From contig JASGDY010000132.1 in the NCBI GenBank assembly GCA_047606825.1, positions 1 to 13,704 on the forward strand: a stretch of 13,704 nucleotides of DNA. The letters run 5' to 3'. Origin of the DNA: Rhizosphaericola sp047606825. GTDB lineage: Bacteria; Bacteroidota; Bacteroidia; Chitinophagales; Chitinophagaceae. The position numbers and the translations under genes were made by a program. The notes below the pieces were generated by a model. That model was given only the letters and a program-made list of their open reading frames with translations. It was not told the origin of the DNA and made no database searches. How positions within the stretch are numbered: the first letter of the stretch is position 1; each line of letters starts with the position of its first letter. Below, piece by piece: positions 1 through 7,194 of the stretch.

Positions 1-112
1 ACTCCGCTCTTCAGGATTTGTAATCCTGAAGCCGTATCGGCGGATTTGCAATCCGCCAATAGCAGTGCATTGCAAATGCACGGATAAGCGTTCGGGATTG
101 CAAATCCCGAAC
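1..112. repeat. REP/BIME-like array of four hairpins, copy 1
   Basis: Four near-perfect stem-loops follow one another at 9-31 (10-bp stem), 39-57 (8 bp), 65-81 (7 bp) and 90-112 (10 bp), each with a 3-nt loop and separated by 7, 7 and 8 nt. The outer stem sequences differ, but the core is shared: hairpins 1 and 2 carry ATTTG(T/C)AAT and hairpins 3 and 4 carry its reverse complement ATTGCAAAT. The centres (20, 48, 73, 101) are symmetric about 60.5, so the whole array is a quasi-palindrome. A second copy begins at 13621. This architecture is that of REP/BIME elements, which are mobilised in trans by RAYT (Y1) transposases; that link is inference, as no such gene is in the window. Confidence 0.85.
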
Positions 113-182
113 AGCGCAAATAGATGTTTGGTCTAAAATATAAATCAAAATCGAATAACTGCCATTTAAACTAAAGCCATAC

Positions 183-223
183 AAAAAGGAGCGGATGTTC
201 AATTAAGACATCCGCTCCTTTTT
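183..223 (-). terminator. Intrinsic terminator after accC
   Basis: A perfect 16-bp stem (183-198 with 208-223) encloses a 9-nt loop. The GC-rich inner part is flanked by an A-tract on the left and a T-tract on the right, so it would work as a Rho-independent terminator in both directions. Read on the minus strand it lies about 30 nt past the accC stop and closes the efp-accB-accC unit. It also separates that unit from the hairpin array. Confidence 0.85.
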
Positions 224-252
224 GTTTTGTAGGGACAATACATCAAAACTGT

Positions 253-1590
253 CTATTTCATCTCAAAATCATCCAAGAACTTGGTCGTGAAGTTACCTGA
301 ACGGAATCGTTCGTCCTGCATCAACTGCAAGTCAAACGGTATGGTCGTCTTGATGCCTTCGATGACGTATTCGCTCAGGGCGCGGTACATGGTGTCGATG
401 GCTTCTTCGCGTGTCGCAGCGACGGCAATCAACTTGCCGATCATGGAATCATAGTAGGGCGGGATGGCGTATCCGGCGTAACAATGGCTGTCCACGCGCA
501 CGCCGTGGCCGCCCGGTGTATGCAAAACCGTAACCGTGCCGGGAGACGGACGGAAATCATGGTAAGGGTCTTCCGCGTTGATACGGCATTCGATTGCGTG
601 GCGTAACGGTGTGTAGTTGATACCGGAAATCTTTTCGCCGGCAGCGATTTTGATTTGTTCCTTGATAAGGTCAAATCCTGTGACCTCCTCTGTCACGCAG
701 TGTTCTACCTGGATACGCGTGTTCATTTCCATGAAGTAGAAATTGCGATGTTTGTCCACCAAAAATTCCAAAGTGCCTACACCTTCGTAGCGGATGGCAG
801 AGGCGGCTTTGATGGCGGCGGCACCCATTTTTTCACGTAGTTCGGGCGTCATGAACGGAGAAGGGGATTCCTCGACTAGCTTCTGGTGACGACGCTGGAT
901 GGAGCAGTCCCTTTCGCTCATGTGGCAGACCGTACCGTATTGGTCACCCGCAACCTGTATCTCGATATGGCGTGGTTCCTCCACAAATTTTTCCATATAG
1001 ACGCCACCGTTGTTGAAGGCAGCGAGAGCTTCACGTTGTGCTGTTTCCAACTGTAGTTCGAGGTCTTCTTCTTTCCACACTTCACGCATCCCTTTGCCGC
1101 CCCCGCCGGCAGTCGCTTTGAGGATGATGGGATAACCGATTTTTTTTGCCAGTTTTTTCGCTTCCTCGGCATCGGAGATAAGACCTTCGCTACCGGGAAT
1201 GCAAGGAACCCCTGCCTTGATCATCGTATCCTTAGCCGTGATTTTGTCACCCATAAGGTTGATCTGCTCGGCTGTGGGTCCGATAAACTTAATGTTGTGT
1301 TCGGCGCAGATCTGCGAAAATTTGGCATTTTCCGCTAGGAAACCGTAACCCGGATGGATGGCATCGGCATTCGTAATTTCCGCTGCGGCAATGATGTGCG
1401 GGATGTTGAGGTACGATTCGCTGCTTTGTGGTTTGCCGATACAGACGGCTTCGTCCGCGAAGCGCACGTGTAGGCTGTCCTTGTCGGCAGTCGAGTAGAC
1501 GGCGACGGTCTGGATGCCCATTTCGCGGCAAGTACGGATGATTCTCAATGCAATTTCGCCCCTATTGGCTATTAATATTTTTTTAAACAT
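253..1590 (-). CDS. accC: Biotin carboxylase subunit of acetyl-CoA carboxylase
   Basis: AccC uses ATP and bicarbonate to carboxylate the biotin on AccB, the first half-reaction of malonyl-CoA synthesis in the cytoplasm. The 445-residue product has the family's usual length. It opens with MFKKILIANRGEIALRII, continues through HPGYGFLAEN, carries the ATP-grasp glycine loop GGGGKGMR, and has the active-site block EMNTRIQVEH before the C-terminal domain. I start it at the ATG at 1590 because that gives the family N-terminus; an in-frame start at 1614 would add eight unrelated residues. accB lies 197 nt upstream on the same strand, and a TAAATTTG octamer at 1635-1642 in that gap may give accC its own promoter. 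A terminator follows. The carboxyltransferase genes accA and accD are not in the window. Confidence 0.97.
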   Translation of the reverse strand: MFKKILIANRGEIALRIIRTCREMGIQTVAVYSTADKDSLHVRFADEAVCIGKPQSSESYLNIPHIIAAAEITNADAIHPGYGFLAENAKFSQICAEHNIKFIGPTAEQINLMGDKITAKDTMIKAGVPCIPGSEGLISDAEEAKKLAKKIGYPIILKATAGGGGKGMREVWKEEDLELQLETAQREALAAFNNGGVYMEKFVEEPRHIEIQVAGDQYGTVCHMSERDCSIQRRHQKLVEESPSPFMTPELREKMGAAAIKAASAIRYEGVGTLEFLVDKHRNFYFMEMNTRIQVEHCVTEEVTGFDLIKEQIKIAAGEKISGINYTPLRHAIECRINAEDPYHDFRPSPGTVTVLHTPGGHGVRVDSHCYAGYAIPPYYDSMIGKLIAVAATREEAIDTMYRALSEYVIEGIKTTIPFDLQLMQDERFRSGNFTTKFLDDFEMK

Positions 1591-1634
1591 TGGTTTGATA
1601 TTGAAATGAAGCATAATCCGCTGCGGCGGACGAA

Positions 1635-1642
1635 CAAATTTA
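1635..1642 (-). promoter_or_regulatory. Candidate -7 element for accC
   Basis: On the minus strand this reads TAAATTTG, matching the Bacteroidota -7 consensus TAnnTTTG, 44 nt before the accC ATG. I see no well-spaced TTTG at -33, so this is a weak call. Confidence 0.35.
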
Positions 1643-1787
1643 TAACCAAAGAGAAGAAGATTTTATACGGAATTCCATCTGGCAATTAAAAAACAGACAT
1701 ATCCAGATGAAAACAACAATAAAGGTCTACAATAGCGTGGAAATGCATCCTACAGCCTATTGCAAACCTTTTGAATCAAAAAATCTA

Positions 1788-2261
1788 TTAAGGTTCGACC
1801 AGGAACAAAGGCTGGTCAAACTCTACCGGGGAGGCATCGTCAACCAATATCTTCACGATTTTGCCGGAGACTTCACTTTCAATCTCGTTGAACAGTTTCA
1901 TGGCTTCGATGATGCATACGACCTTGCCTGGAGCGACAGCCGTACCTTCTTCTACGAAGTTGGGCTTGTCCGGCGATGGTTTGCGGTAGAATGTGCCAAT
2001 CATCGGGCTTTTGATAGTAACATATTTGCTTGTGTCCTCGGTTGCCGGAGCAGCGGGAGGCAGCGCGGGTGCGGCTGGAGCGGCTTCCACTGGCGTTGCG
2101 ACTGGAGCAGCGGCAACGTAGTTGGCAGGAGCAGCACCTACGACAACGTTGTCGACTTTCTGTTTGATACAGATTTTAAAATCCTTTTCCTGGATGCAAA
2201 GCTCTCCGATATTGCTCTTATTAATTGTCTTAATAAGTTCCTGAATTTGTTTAAAGTCCAT
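1788..2261 (-). CDS. accB: Biotin carboxyl carrier protein of acetyl-CoA carboxylase
   Basis: AccB carries the biotin that AccC carboxylates and that the carboxyltransferase then uses to make malonyl-CoA. The 157-residue product has the typical three parts: an N-terminal region starting MDFKQIQELI, a flexible linker rich in alanine and proline at about residues 43-75, and a C-terminal biotinyl domain. The domain contains SPMIGTFY and the biotinylation motif EAMKLFNE, with the acceptor lysine at residue 122. I chose the ATG at 2261; a TTG two codons upstream is also in frame but less likely. It lies 92 nt after efp and 197 nt before accC, all on the minus strand. Biotin ligase is not in the window. 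Confidence 0.96.
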   Translation of the reverse strand: MDFKQIQELIKTINKSNIGELCIQEKDFKICIKQKVDNVVVGAAPANYVAAAPVATPVEAAPAAPALPPAAPATEDTSKYVTIKSPMIGTFYRKPSPDKPNFVEEGTAVAPGKVVCIIEAMKLFNEIESEVSGKIVKILVDDASPVEFDQPLFLVEP

Positions 2262-2353
2262 TTTCAAAGATTAAATGAATGTGTTCCAATACAATGCGCG
2301 GCTCAATCCACGAATTGAATCTATAAAAATATGTAAATTAAATGATATTGTGC

Positions 2354-2920
2354 TTATTCTTTCACGCGTTCCACGTATTCGCCCGTTTTGGTGTTGATGC
2401 GTATCTTTTCACCTTCGTTGACAAACAGGGGAACGTTGACGGAGGCGCCCGTTTCAATCGTAGCGGGTTTCAATGCCCGCGTAGCAGTATCGCCTTTCAG
2501 CCCGGGTTCGCAATAAGTTACCTGCACGACGATTTTTTCGGGGAGCTCGGCATTGATGGGCTGCTCGGTTTCCGTATTGATGAAAACATGGATTTCGCTG
2601 CCGTCCTTCAAGAACTGCGGAGCGTCAATAAGGTTTTCCGCCAGCGGAAACTGTTCGTACGTTTCCGTATCCATGACGTTGTAACCCGTTTCGTCTTTGT
2701 AGAGGTATTGGTAGGTTTTCTTTTCCACCCGTACCGGGAAGATGGTCTCGCCACTGTTCCAGGTCTTTTCTATGGTCCTTGTGTTGTCCACGCCTTTGAG
2801 CTTGGCCCAGAGCTTCGCTGCGGAACGTGCTGTTTTATTTTCCCCGAACTCGATGACGGAATACAGGCTTCCGTCCAGTTTTAATATCATTCCACGGCTG
2901 ATATCCGATGTCGTTGCCAT
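2354..2920 (-). CDS. efp: Elongation factor P with arginine in the modification loop
   Basis: EF-P binds stalled ribosomes between the P and E sites and helps form peptide bonds at polyproline stretches. The 188-residue product has the family's length and three-domain layout. It starts MATTSDISRGM and ends with the classic EF-P domain III: EPGLKGDTATRALKPAT, VPLFVNEGEKIRI and TGEYVERVKE. The domain I loop is unusual. Where canonical EF-P has KPGKGxAF with a modifiable lysine, this protein has NKTARSAAKLW, with arginine at residue 32. TAR-S-AA recalls the EfpL/YeiP paralogue (TARGAA), and Arg32 recalls EF-Ps rhamnosylated by EarP, but domain III is plain EF-P. The gene is first in the efp-accB-accC run and has a TACATTTG octamer upstream. 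Confidence 0.95.
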   Translation of the reverse strand: MATTSDISRGMILKLDGSLYSVIEFGENKTARSAAKLWAKLKGVDNTRTIEKTWNSGETIFPVRVEKKTYQYLYKDETGYNVMDTETYEQFPLAENLIDAPQFLKDGSEIHVFINTETEQPINAELPEKIVVQVTYCEPGLKGDTATRALKPATIETGASVNVPLFVNEGEKIRINTKTGEYVERVKE

Positions 2921-2965
2921 AATTCTAAATGTTCAAAATTGTTGTAATGAAAAAAAATTAGTGGG

Positions 2966-2973
2966 CAAATGTA
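2966..2973 (-). promoter_or_regulatory. Candidate -7 element for efp
   Basis: On the minus strand this reads TACATTTG, a full match to the Bacteroidota TAnnTTTG consensus, 45 nt before the efp ATG. The identical octamer occurs before the divergent gene at 3486. No convincing -33 TTTG is visible. Confidence 0.45.
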
Positions 2974-3015
2974 AGGATTTTATGGTTTCTGATAAATTCT
3001 CGTGTTCTTAGGGCC

Positions 3016-3245
3016 AGGGCAAACGCACCGTCCCGCTAGGGGCTGCTGAAACTCAGACCTGCGTCTACATTTTCAGGAAAAGAATCCCATCGACGTTCCC
3101 AATACGCCAACAGCCCCGTCCGAAAACAGTGAAAAGGAACGTTGGCACGGGAGGTGTTTCCGGTGCGTCAACGTGACTGGCGCGTAGCGTCTGCCTTTTG
3201 CGGACTTGTTTTTTGCCACTTTTTTTGAGTCGGAGACTCAAAAAA
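3016..3245 (+). repeat. Degenerate copy of the 7195-7659 mobile element
   Basis: It starts with AGGGCAAACGCA, the first 12 bases of the terminal repeat of the element at 7195-7659. It then matches the reverse complement of that element in several blocks, including a 20-nt identical stretch at 3148-3167 (7364-7383 in the other copy), and the blocks around CCTGCGT, CAATACGCCAA, CCTTTTGCGGACTTG and GCCACTTTTTTT. Compared with the intact copy it lacks most of the first 170 nt and an internal block of about 49 nt, and no second terminal repeat is recognisable. It is best read as a decayed or differently deleted relative in opposite orientation. Confidence 0.75.
3221..3245. terminator. Hairpin with T and A tracts at the end of the degenerate repeat
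   Basis: An 11-bp perfect stem (3221-3231 with 3235-3245) has a 3-nt GGA loop. The base of the stem is six T pairing with six A, so it could end transcription in either direction. It lies where the repeat similarity ends; the intact copy has a different T/A-tract hairpin at the matching place. Terminator function is inferred from structure only. Confidence 0.35.
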
Positions 3246-3385
3246 TAAGCCTTATACGCTTTTGATTTTTAAATAAACATATTCCACCTTTGCTCGATGG
3301 GGCTTTGGGAGAAAAGCCTTGGTCCATTTTCAATGGGAACTCTATTATTTTCACATAATATCCAAACAACATCACAATAGACGAG

Positions 3386-3393
3386 TACCTTTG
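3386..3393 (+). promoter_or_regulatory. Candidate distal -7 element for the GDP-mannose gene
   Basis: TACCTTTG matches TAnnTTTG and is followed by C, as in many Bacteroidota promoters. It would give a leader of about 85 nt before the ATG at 3486. No good -33 TTTG is visible. Confidence 0.35.
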
Positions 3394-3443
3394 CTTTTAT
3401 GCTACCTAAACGTTAAAATGCGTCCAAAGTTATCGGTTTTGGC

Positions 3444-3451
3444 TACATTTG
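3444..3451 (+). promoter_or_regulatory. Candidate proximal -7 element for the GDP-mannose gene
   Basis: TACATTTG is a full match to TAnnTTTG, 34 nt before the ATG at 3486, a spacing close to that seen for efp, accC and dxr here. It is the same octamer as in the divergent efp promoter. Confidence 0.45.
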
Positions 3452-3485
3452 GTTCGCACAACTAGTGACATAAGAAATTATTGGC

Positions 3486-4568
3486 ATGAATAAAGACCAC
3501 TATGTTTTGATACTCGCCGGTGGCATCGGCTCCAGGCTCTGGCCCAAGAGTAAGCAGGCATTACCAAAACAGTTCTTAGACATACTCCACGTAGGGAAGA
3601 CTTTCCTACAGGCCACATATGAACGCTTCCTTCCTTTTGTACCACAGGAGAATATATACGTCATTACCAACAAAGATTATTTTGACATCGTAAAAAATCA
3701 GTTGTCGGACATCAAGGACGACCACATCCTGAGCGAGCCAAGCCGCAAAAACACGGCTCCCTGTGTCGCCTATATATCGTTCAAACTCCTGCATCAAAAT
3801 CCCAATGCCAACATCATTGTCACGCCGAGCGACCAGATCATATTGGACAAGCAGGGCTTTGAGGACGCTGCGAAAAAAGCACTGGACTTTGCCGACAAAA
3901 AAAATGCCTTTGTGACGCTCGGTATCAAACCCCTATATCCCAATACCAACTATGGCTATATCCAACGGGAGCAATACGAGGTGCAGCCACAGATATTCAA
4001 GGTCAAGACCTTTACCGAAAAACCACCCCTCGAGATGGCGCAGACATTTATCGACAGCGGCGACTTTCTTTGGAATACCGGACTTTTCGTATGGAAGGCA
4101 AGTGAGATACTGAAAGCGTTTGAGAAGTACCAACCCGAGATGTACGATGTGTTCGCCGATGCCAAGGACCGCTTTGACCGGGAAGACGAAGCCCAGGCTG
4201 TGGAAGAAGTCTATGCGCTGTGCACCAACCTTTCCCTCGATCTCGCCATCATGGAAAAAAGCGACAATGTATATATCATACCCGGTGAATTTGGCTGGAG
4301 TGACCTTGGCACCTGGAACAATGTATATGAACACCAGGAAAAAGACTATCTCGGCAGTACGCTTTCCGGCGACAGGATACTCAATATCGACGCGACCAAA
4401 AGCATCATCAACGTGCCAGACCACAAGCTGGTCATCGTACAGGGACTGGAAGACCATATCGTCATCGACACAGACGACGTGCTGCTCATCTGCAAGCGCG
4501 ACAAAGAAAAAGAAGTCAAGGAATACATGGCGGAAGTCCGCAAAAAATACGGCGAAAAATTCATGTGA
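3486..4568 (+). CDS. manC: Mannose-1-phosphate guanylyltransferase
   Basis: This cytoplasmic enzyme makes GDP-mannose from GTP and mannose-1-phosphate, a donor for polysaccharides, glycoproteins and GDP-fucose. The 360-residue product is a single nucleotidyltransferase domain without the C-terminal isomerase domain found in longer ManC/AlgA proteins. Near the N-terminus it has the signature LAGGIGSRLWPKSK followed by PKQF. Further on come EPSRKNTAP, TPSDQI, FTEKP, FLWNTGLFVW and PGEFGWSDLGTW, all in family order. The ATG at 3486 directly precedes the family N-terminus. There is no obvious Shine-Dalgarno sequence. The next gene, dxs, starts 175 nt later on the same strand. Neither phosphomannomutase nor mannose isomerase is nearby. 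The symbol manC is a family-level choice; the protein could also be called ManC-like or RfbM. Confidence 0.95.
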   Translation: MNKDHYVLILAGGIGSRLWPKSKQALPKQFLDILHVGKTFLQATYERFLPFVPQENIYVITNKDYFDIVKNQLSDIKDDHILSEPSRKNTAPCVAYISFKLLHQNPNANIIVTPSDQIILDKQGFEDAAKKALDFADKKNAFVTLGIKPLYPNTNYGYIQREQYEVQPQIFKVKTFTEKPPLEMAQTFIDSGDFLWNTGLFVWKASEILKAFEKYQPEMYDVFADAKDRFDREDEAQAVEEVYALCTNLSLDLAIMEKSDNVYIIPGEFGWSDLGTWNNVYEHQEKDYLGSTLSGDRILNIDATKSIINVPDHKLVIVQGLEDHIVIDTDDVLLICKRDKEKEVKEYMAEVRKKYGEKFM

Positions 4569-4717
4569 TACGAAGCCAAGAGCCAAGGGCATCGGCATGA
4601 ATATGGTCGCTGAGGGCACCGACCTCGCGTGGTTCTGCTGGCATGGTGTCTCTACCCACCACCGAAAATTTGAACTATTCTCACCGAAGGTAAATGCACC
4701 CATAGCCATAAAATCAG

Positions 4718-4725
4718 TACCTTTA
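4718..4725 (+). promoter_or_regulatory. Possible -7 element for dxs
   Basis: TACCTTTA matches seven of eight positions of TAnnTTTG and lies 18 nt before the chosen dxs ATG at 4744. If used, the leader would be very short and the extended dxs start at 4597 would be ruled out. Confidence 0.25.
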
Positions 4726-4743
4726 CATTTCAATTGCAAGGAA

Positions 4744-6681
4744 ATGAACATCGAAGCGGGACCACTGTTAAAGACCATCAACACTCCGGAAGACTTGAAA
4801 AAGATCCCGCAGGAACAGCTTTTACAGGTCTGCGAAGAGCTAAGGCAGTACATCATCGACGTCGTGAGCACCCACGGAGGGCATTTCGCCGCTAGTCTCG
4901 GCGTGGTCGAACTGTCGGTGGCGTTGCATTACGTTTACAATACACCTTACGACCAGTTGGTCTGGGACGTAGGGCATCAAGCCTACGGCCACAAAATCCT
5001 TACCGGACGGCGCGACAATTTCTTTACCAACAGGAAACTCAACGGCATCAGCGGCTTTCCGAAACGTTCCGAAAGCGAATACGATACTTTCGGTGTTGGG
5101 CATTCGTCCACATCCATTTCTGCCGCGCTGGGCATGGCGATTGCCGCCAAATACAAAGGCGAAGACCGCAAGTCCGTTGCCATCATCGGTGATGGTTCCA
5201 TGACTGCCGGCATGGCTTTCGAGGCCATGAACCACGCAGGCGTTACCGACAGCGACATGCTGATCATCCTCAACGACAACTGCATGAGCATCGACCCCAA
5301 CGTGGGCGCACTGAAAGAATACCTCACGGACATATCGCTGTCCGCTTCCTACAATAAATTCAAGCACGACGTATGGAAAGCCTTGGGCAAACTGCCTATC
5401 GGCAAAACCTTCTCCCGGGCAATGGCGGGCAAACTGGCAGACAGCCTCAAAGGCATGATCAGCCACAGTGCCAACCTGTTTGAATCCTTGAAACTCCGCT
5501 ATTTCGGTCCTATCGACGGACACAACATCACCAAGCTGGTGGAAACGTTGAAAGACCTCCGCAAAATTCCGGGCCCTAAGATTTTGCATATCGTGACGGT
5601 CAAAGGGAAAGGTTACTCCTTGGCCGAAAAAGAACAGACCAAATGGCATGCGCCCGGCCTGTTTGACAAAATCACAGGTGAAATCTACAAGGCTAAATAT
5701 GACCTGCCACAACCTCCGAAATACCAGGACGTTTTCGGGAAGACCGTCGTCGAACTGGCAGAAAAAAACGACAAAATCATGGGTGTGACGCCCGCCATGC
5801 TGAGCGGTTCGTCCATGAAGGTCATGATGGAAGCGATGCCGCAACGCACATTTGATGTGGGTATCTGCGAACAACATGCCGTTACGCTCAGTGCCGGCAT
5901 GGCGACGCAAGGTCTGCGTGTGTTTTGCAATATCTATTCGTCCTTTATGCAGCGCGCATTTGACCAGGTAGTGCACGACGTCGCGATACAGGATTTGCCC
6001 GTTGTATTCTGTCTTGACCGTGCTGGTCTGGTAGGCGAGGATGGTCCGACGCACCACGGTGCTTACGATATTGCCTATCTCAGGGGTATTCCCAACCTCA
6101 TCCTGTCCGCCCCGATGAACGAACAGGAACTGCGCAACCTCATGTACACCGCGCAGCTCGATACGACGACGCATCCATTTGTCATCCGTTATCCAAGAGG
6201 AAACGGCGTCATGAGCGACTGGAGAAAACCGTTGCAGGAAATCGAAGTCGGAAAAGGCCGCAAGCTTCGCGACGGAAAGGATATCGCCGTGCTTTCGTAT
6301 GGACATCCGGGCAATTTTGCCGCCGCGGCCATCCGCGAAGCCGCTGCTGAAGGTTTCAACGTCGGACATTACGATATGCGGTTTGTAAAGCCGTTGGATG
6401 AGGCACTTTTGCACGAAGTATTTGCCAACTATTCCAAAATCATCACCGTGGAAGACGGTACGGTCAAGGGAGGATTTGGCAGTGCCGTGCTGGAGTTTAT
6501 GGCCGCGCACAATTACAAGGCAGAAGTGCACCTGTTGGGCATTCCAGATCAGATTGTGGAACATGGCACGTTGAAAGAACTCTACGCTGCTTGCCATTAC
6601 GATGCACCGTCCATCGCTGCGGCCATCCGTGAAATGGCATCTGTCAAGAGTGGTGTAGCGGTGGAAAGTCTGTTCCCGTAG
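4744..6681 (+). CDS. dxs: 1-deoxy-D-xylulose-5-phosphate synthase
   Basis: DXS joins pyruvate and glyceraldehyde-3-phosphate with thiamine diphosphate, the first committed step of the MEP isoprenoid pathway. The 645-residue protein has the usual length. The N-terminal domain contains GGHFAASLGVVEL, VWDVGHQAYGHKILTGRR and the cofactor-binding GDGSMTAGMAFEAMNHAG (D150) with NDN at 177-179. The pyrimidine-binding domain has GICEQHAV with the catalytic glutamate at 376, then DRAGLVGEDGPTHHG. The last domain has RYPRG and VEDGTVKGGFG. I chose the ATG at 4744 because DXS similarity begins there. The same frame stays open upstream, with another ATG at 4597, but those residues do not look like DXS. 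It is followed 28 nt later by a GNAT gene, and dxr lies about 1 kb downstream. Confidence 0.96.
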   Translation: MNIEAGPLLKTINTPEDLKKIPQEQLLQVCEELRQYIIDVVSTHGGHFAASLGVVELSVALHYVYNTPYDQLVWDVGHQAYGHKILTGRRDNFFTNRKLNGISGFPKRSESEYDTFGVGHSSTSISAALGMAIAAKYKGEDRKSVAIIGDGSMTAGMAFEAMNHAGVTDSDMLIILNDNCMSIDPNVGALKEYLTDISLSASYNKFKHDVWKALGKLPIGKTFSRAMAGKLADSLKGMISHSANLFESLKLRYFGPIDGHNITKLVETLKDLRKIPGPKILHIVTVKGKGYSLAEKEQTKWHAPGLFDKITGEIYKAKYDLPQPPKYQDVFGKTVVELAEKNDKIMGVTPAMLSGSSMKVMMEAMPQRTFDVGICEQHAVTLSAGMATQGLRVFCNIYSSFMQRAFDQVVHDVAIQDLPVVFCLDRAGLVGEDGPTHHGAYDIAYLRGIPNLILSAPMNEQELRNLMYTAQLDTTTHPFVIRYPRGNGVMSDWRKPLQEIEVGKGRKLRDGKDIAVLSYGHPGNFAAAAIREAAAEGFNVGHYDMRFVKPLDEALLHEVFANYSKIITVEDGTVKGGFGSAVLEFMAAHNYKAEVHLLGIPDQIVEHGTLKELYAACHYDAPSIAAAIREMASVKSGVAVESLFP

Positions 6682-6709
6682 GACAATAGAAAGATACAGT
6701 CTATACGAC

Positions 6710-7135
6710 ATGGTTATCAGGAAAATAAAAACGAGCGACAGCGAAAAAATTTCGGACTTGCTGACGCAATTGGAATATCCCGACTCCGCACCGTTCCTCC
6801 AAAGGAAAATCCGGTTACTTGCCGACAATCCCAATGAACATGCCGTAGTGGCGGTCGATGAGCTGGACGAAGTTGTTGGTTTTATTTCCATCCATATCAT
6901 TGCTCAAATCGCCCTCGAAAAAGATTTTGCCAGGATAAGTTATTTCTGTGTGGACGAAAGTCGCAGAAGTGCCGGCATCGGAAAATTGCTGGAAGAAAAT
7001 TGCGAAAAGGTTGCAAGAGCAAACAATTGCGACAGAATCGAGGTGCATTGCCATTCTAGGAGAGAGAAAGCGCACCTGTTTTACTACCGTCAGGGATATG
7101 CCGAATCTCCGAAGTATCTTATCAAGAAACTGTGA
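6710..7135 (+). CDS. GNAT-family N-acetyltransferase
   Basis: This small protein (141 residues) has the GNAT fold, which moves an acetyl group from acetyl-CoA to an amine. It starts MVIRKIKTSD, typical of the family's first strand. The acetyl-CoA pyrophosphate loop is RRSAGIGKLL, fitting the R/QxxGxG/A motif in motif A, and motif B follows as KAHLFYYRQGY. The substrate cannot be told from the sequence; small-molecule, antibiotic or protein targets are all possible. It starts 28 nt after dxs on the same strand, so it is probably cotranscribed with it. The mobile element at 7195 begins 59 nt after its stop. Confidence is high for the family and low for any specific function. Confidence 0.9.
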   Translation: MVIRKIKTSDSEKISDLLTQLEYPDSAPFLQRKIRLLADNPNEHAVVAVDELDEVVGFISIHIIAQIALEKDFARISYFCVDESRRSAGIGKLLEENCEKVARANNCDRIEVHCHSRREKAHLFYYRQGYAESPKYLIKKL

Positions 7136-7183
7136 GCCGATAGCCAACAATATGCCGATTGCTTATGGATTTTCAATTCCTCC

Positions 7184-7194
7184 CGATTTAACCC
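7184..7194. repeat. Target site duplication, left copy
   Basis: CGATTTAACCC lies directly against the left terminal repeat of the element that follows and recurs at 7660-7670 just past its right end. An 11-bp duplication is in the range reported for IS4-type DDE transposases. Confidence 0.8.

Larger units (their letters stand above)
2921..3485. other. Divergent intergenic region between efp and the GDP-mannose gene
   Basis: This 565-nt stretch separates the minus-strand efp unit from the plus-strand genes. I see no credible coding sequence in it. It holds a candidate efp promoter (2966-2973), a degenerate mobile repeat (3016-3245) that ends in a hairpin, a small hairpin at 3301-3318 (6-bp stem, 6-nt loop), and two candidate -7 elements for the gene at 3486. 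The part from 3246 to 3380 is AT-rich and otherwise unexplained. Confidence 0.6.

Noticed and set aside
1..112. CRISPR array
   Set aside because: The units are hairpins with different stems and 7-8 nt spacers, not identical repeats with 30-nt spacers, and no cas genes are present.
11..202. Open frame of 63 codons on the minus strand
   Set aside because: It is mostly the hairpin array read through; it has no domain and overlaps the terminator.
1707..2318. Open frame of 203 codons on the plus strand
   Set aside because: It is antisense to accB, whose biotinyl domain is unmistakable.
2342..2884. Open frame of 180 codons on the plus strand
   Set aside because: It is antisense to efp and shows no family features.
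3933..4871. Open frame of 312 codons on the minus strand
   Set aside because: It lies antisense to the guanylyltransferase and dxs start; its composition is that of a shadow frame.
4840..6900. Very long (686-codon) open frame on the minus strand
   Set aside because: It is antisense to dxs, which has all catalytic motifs. Long antisense frames arise from biased codon use; I see no domain in it.
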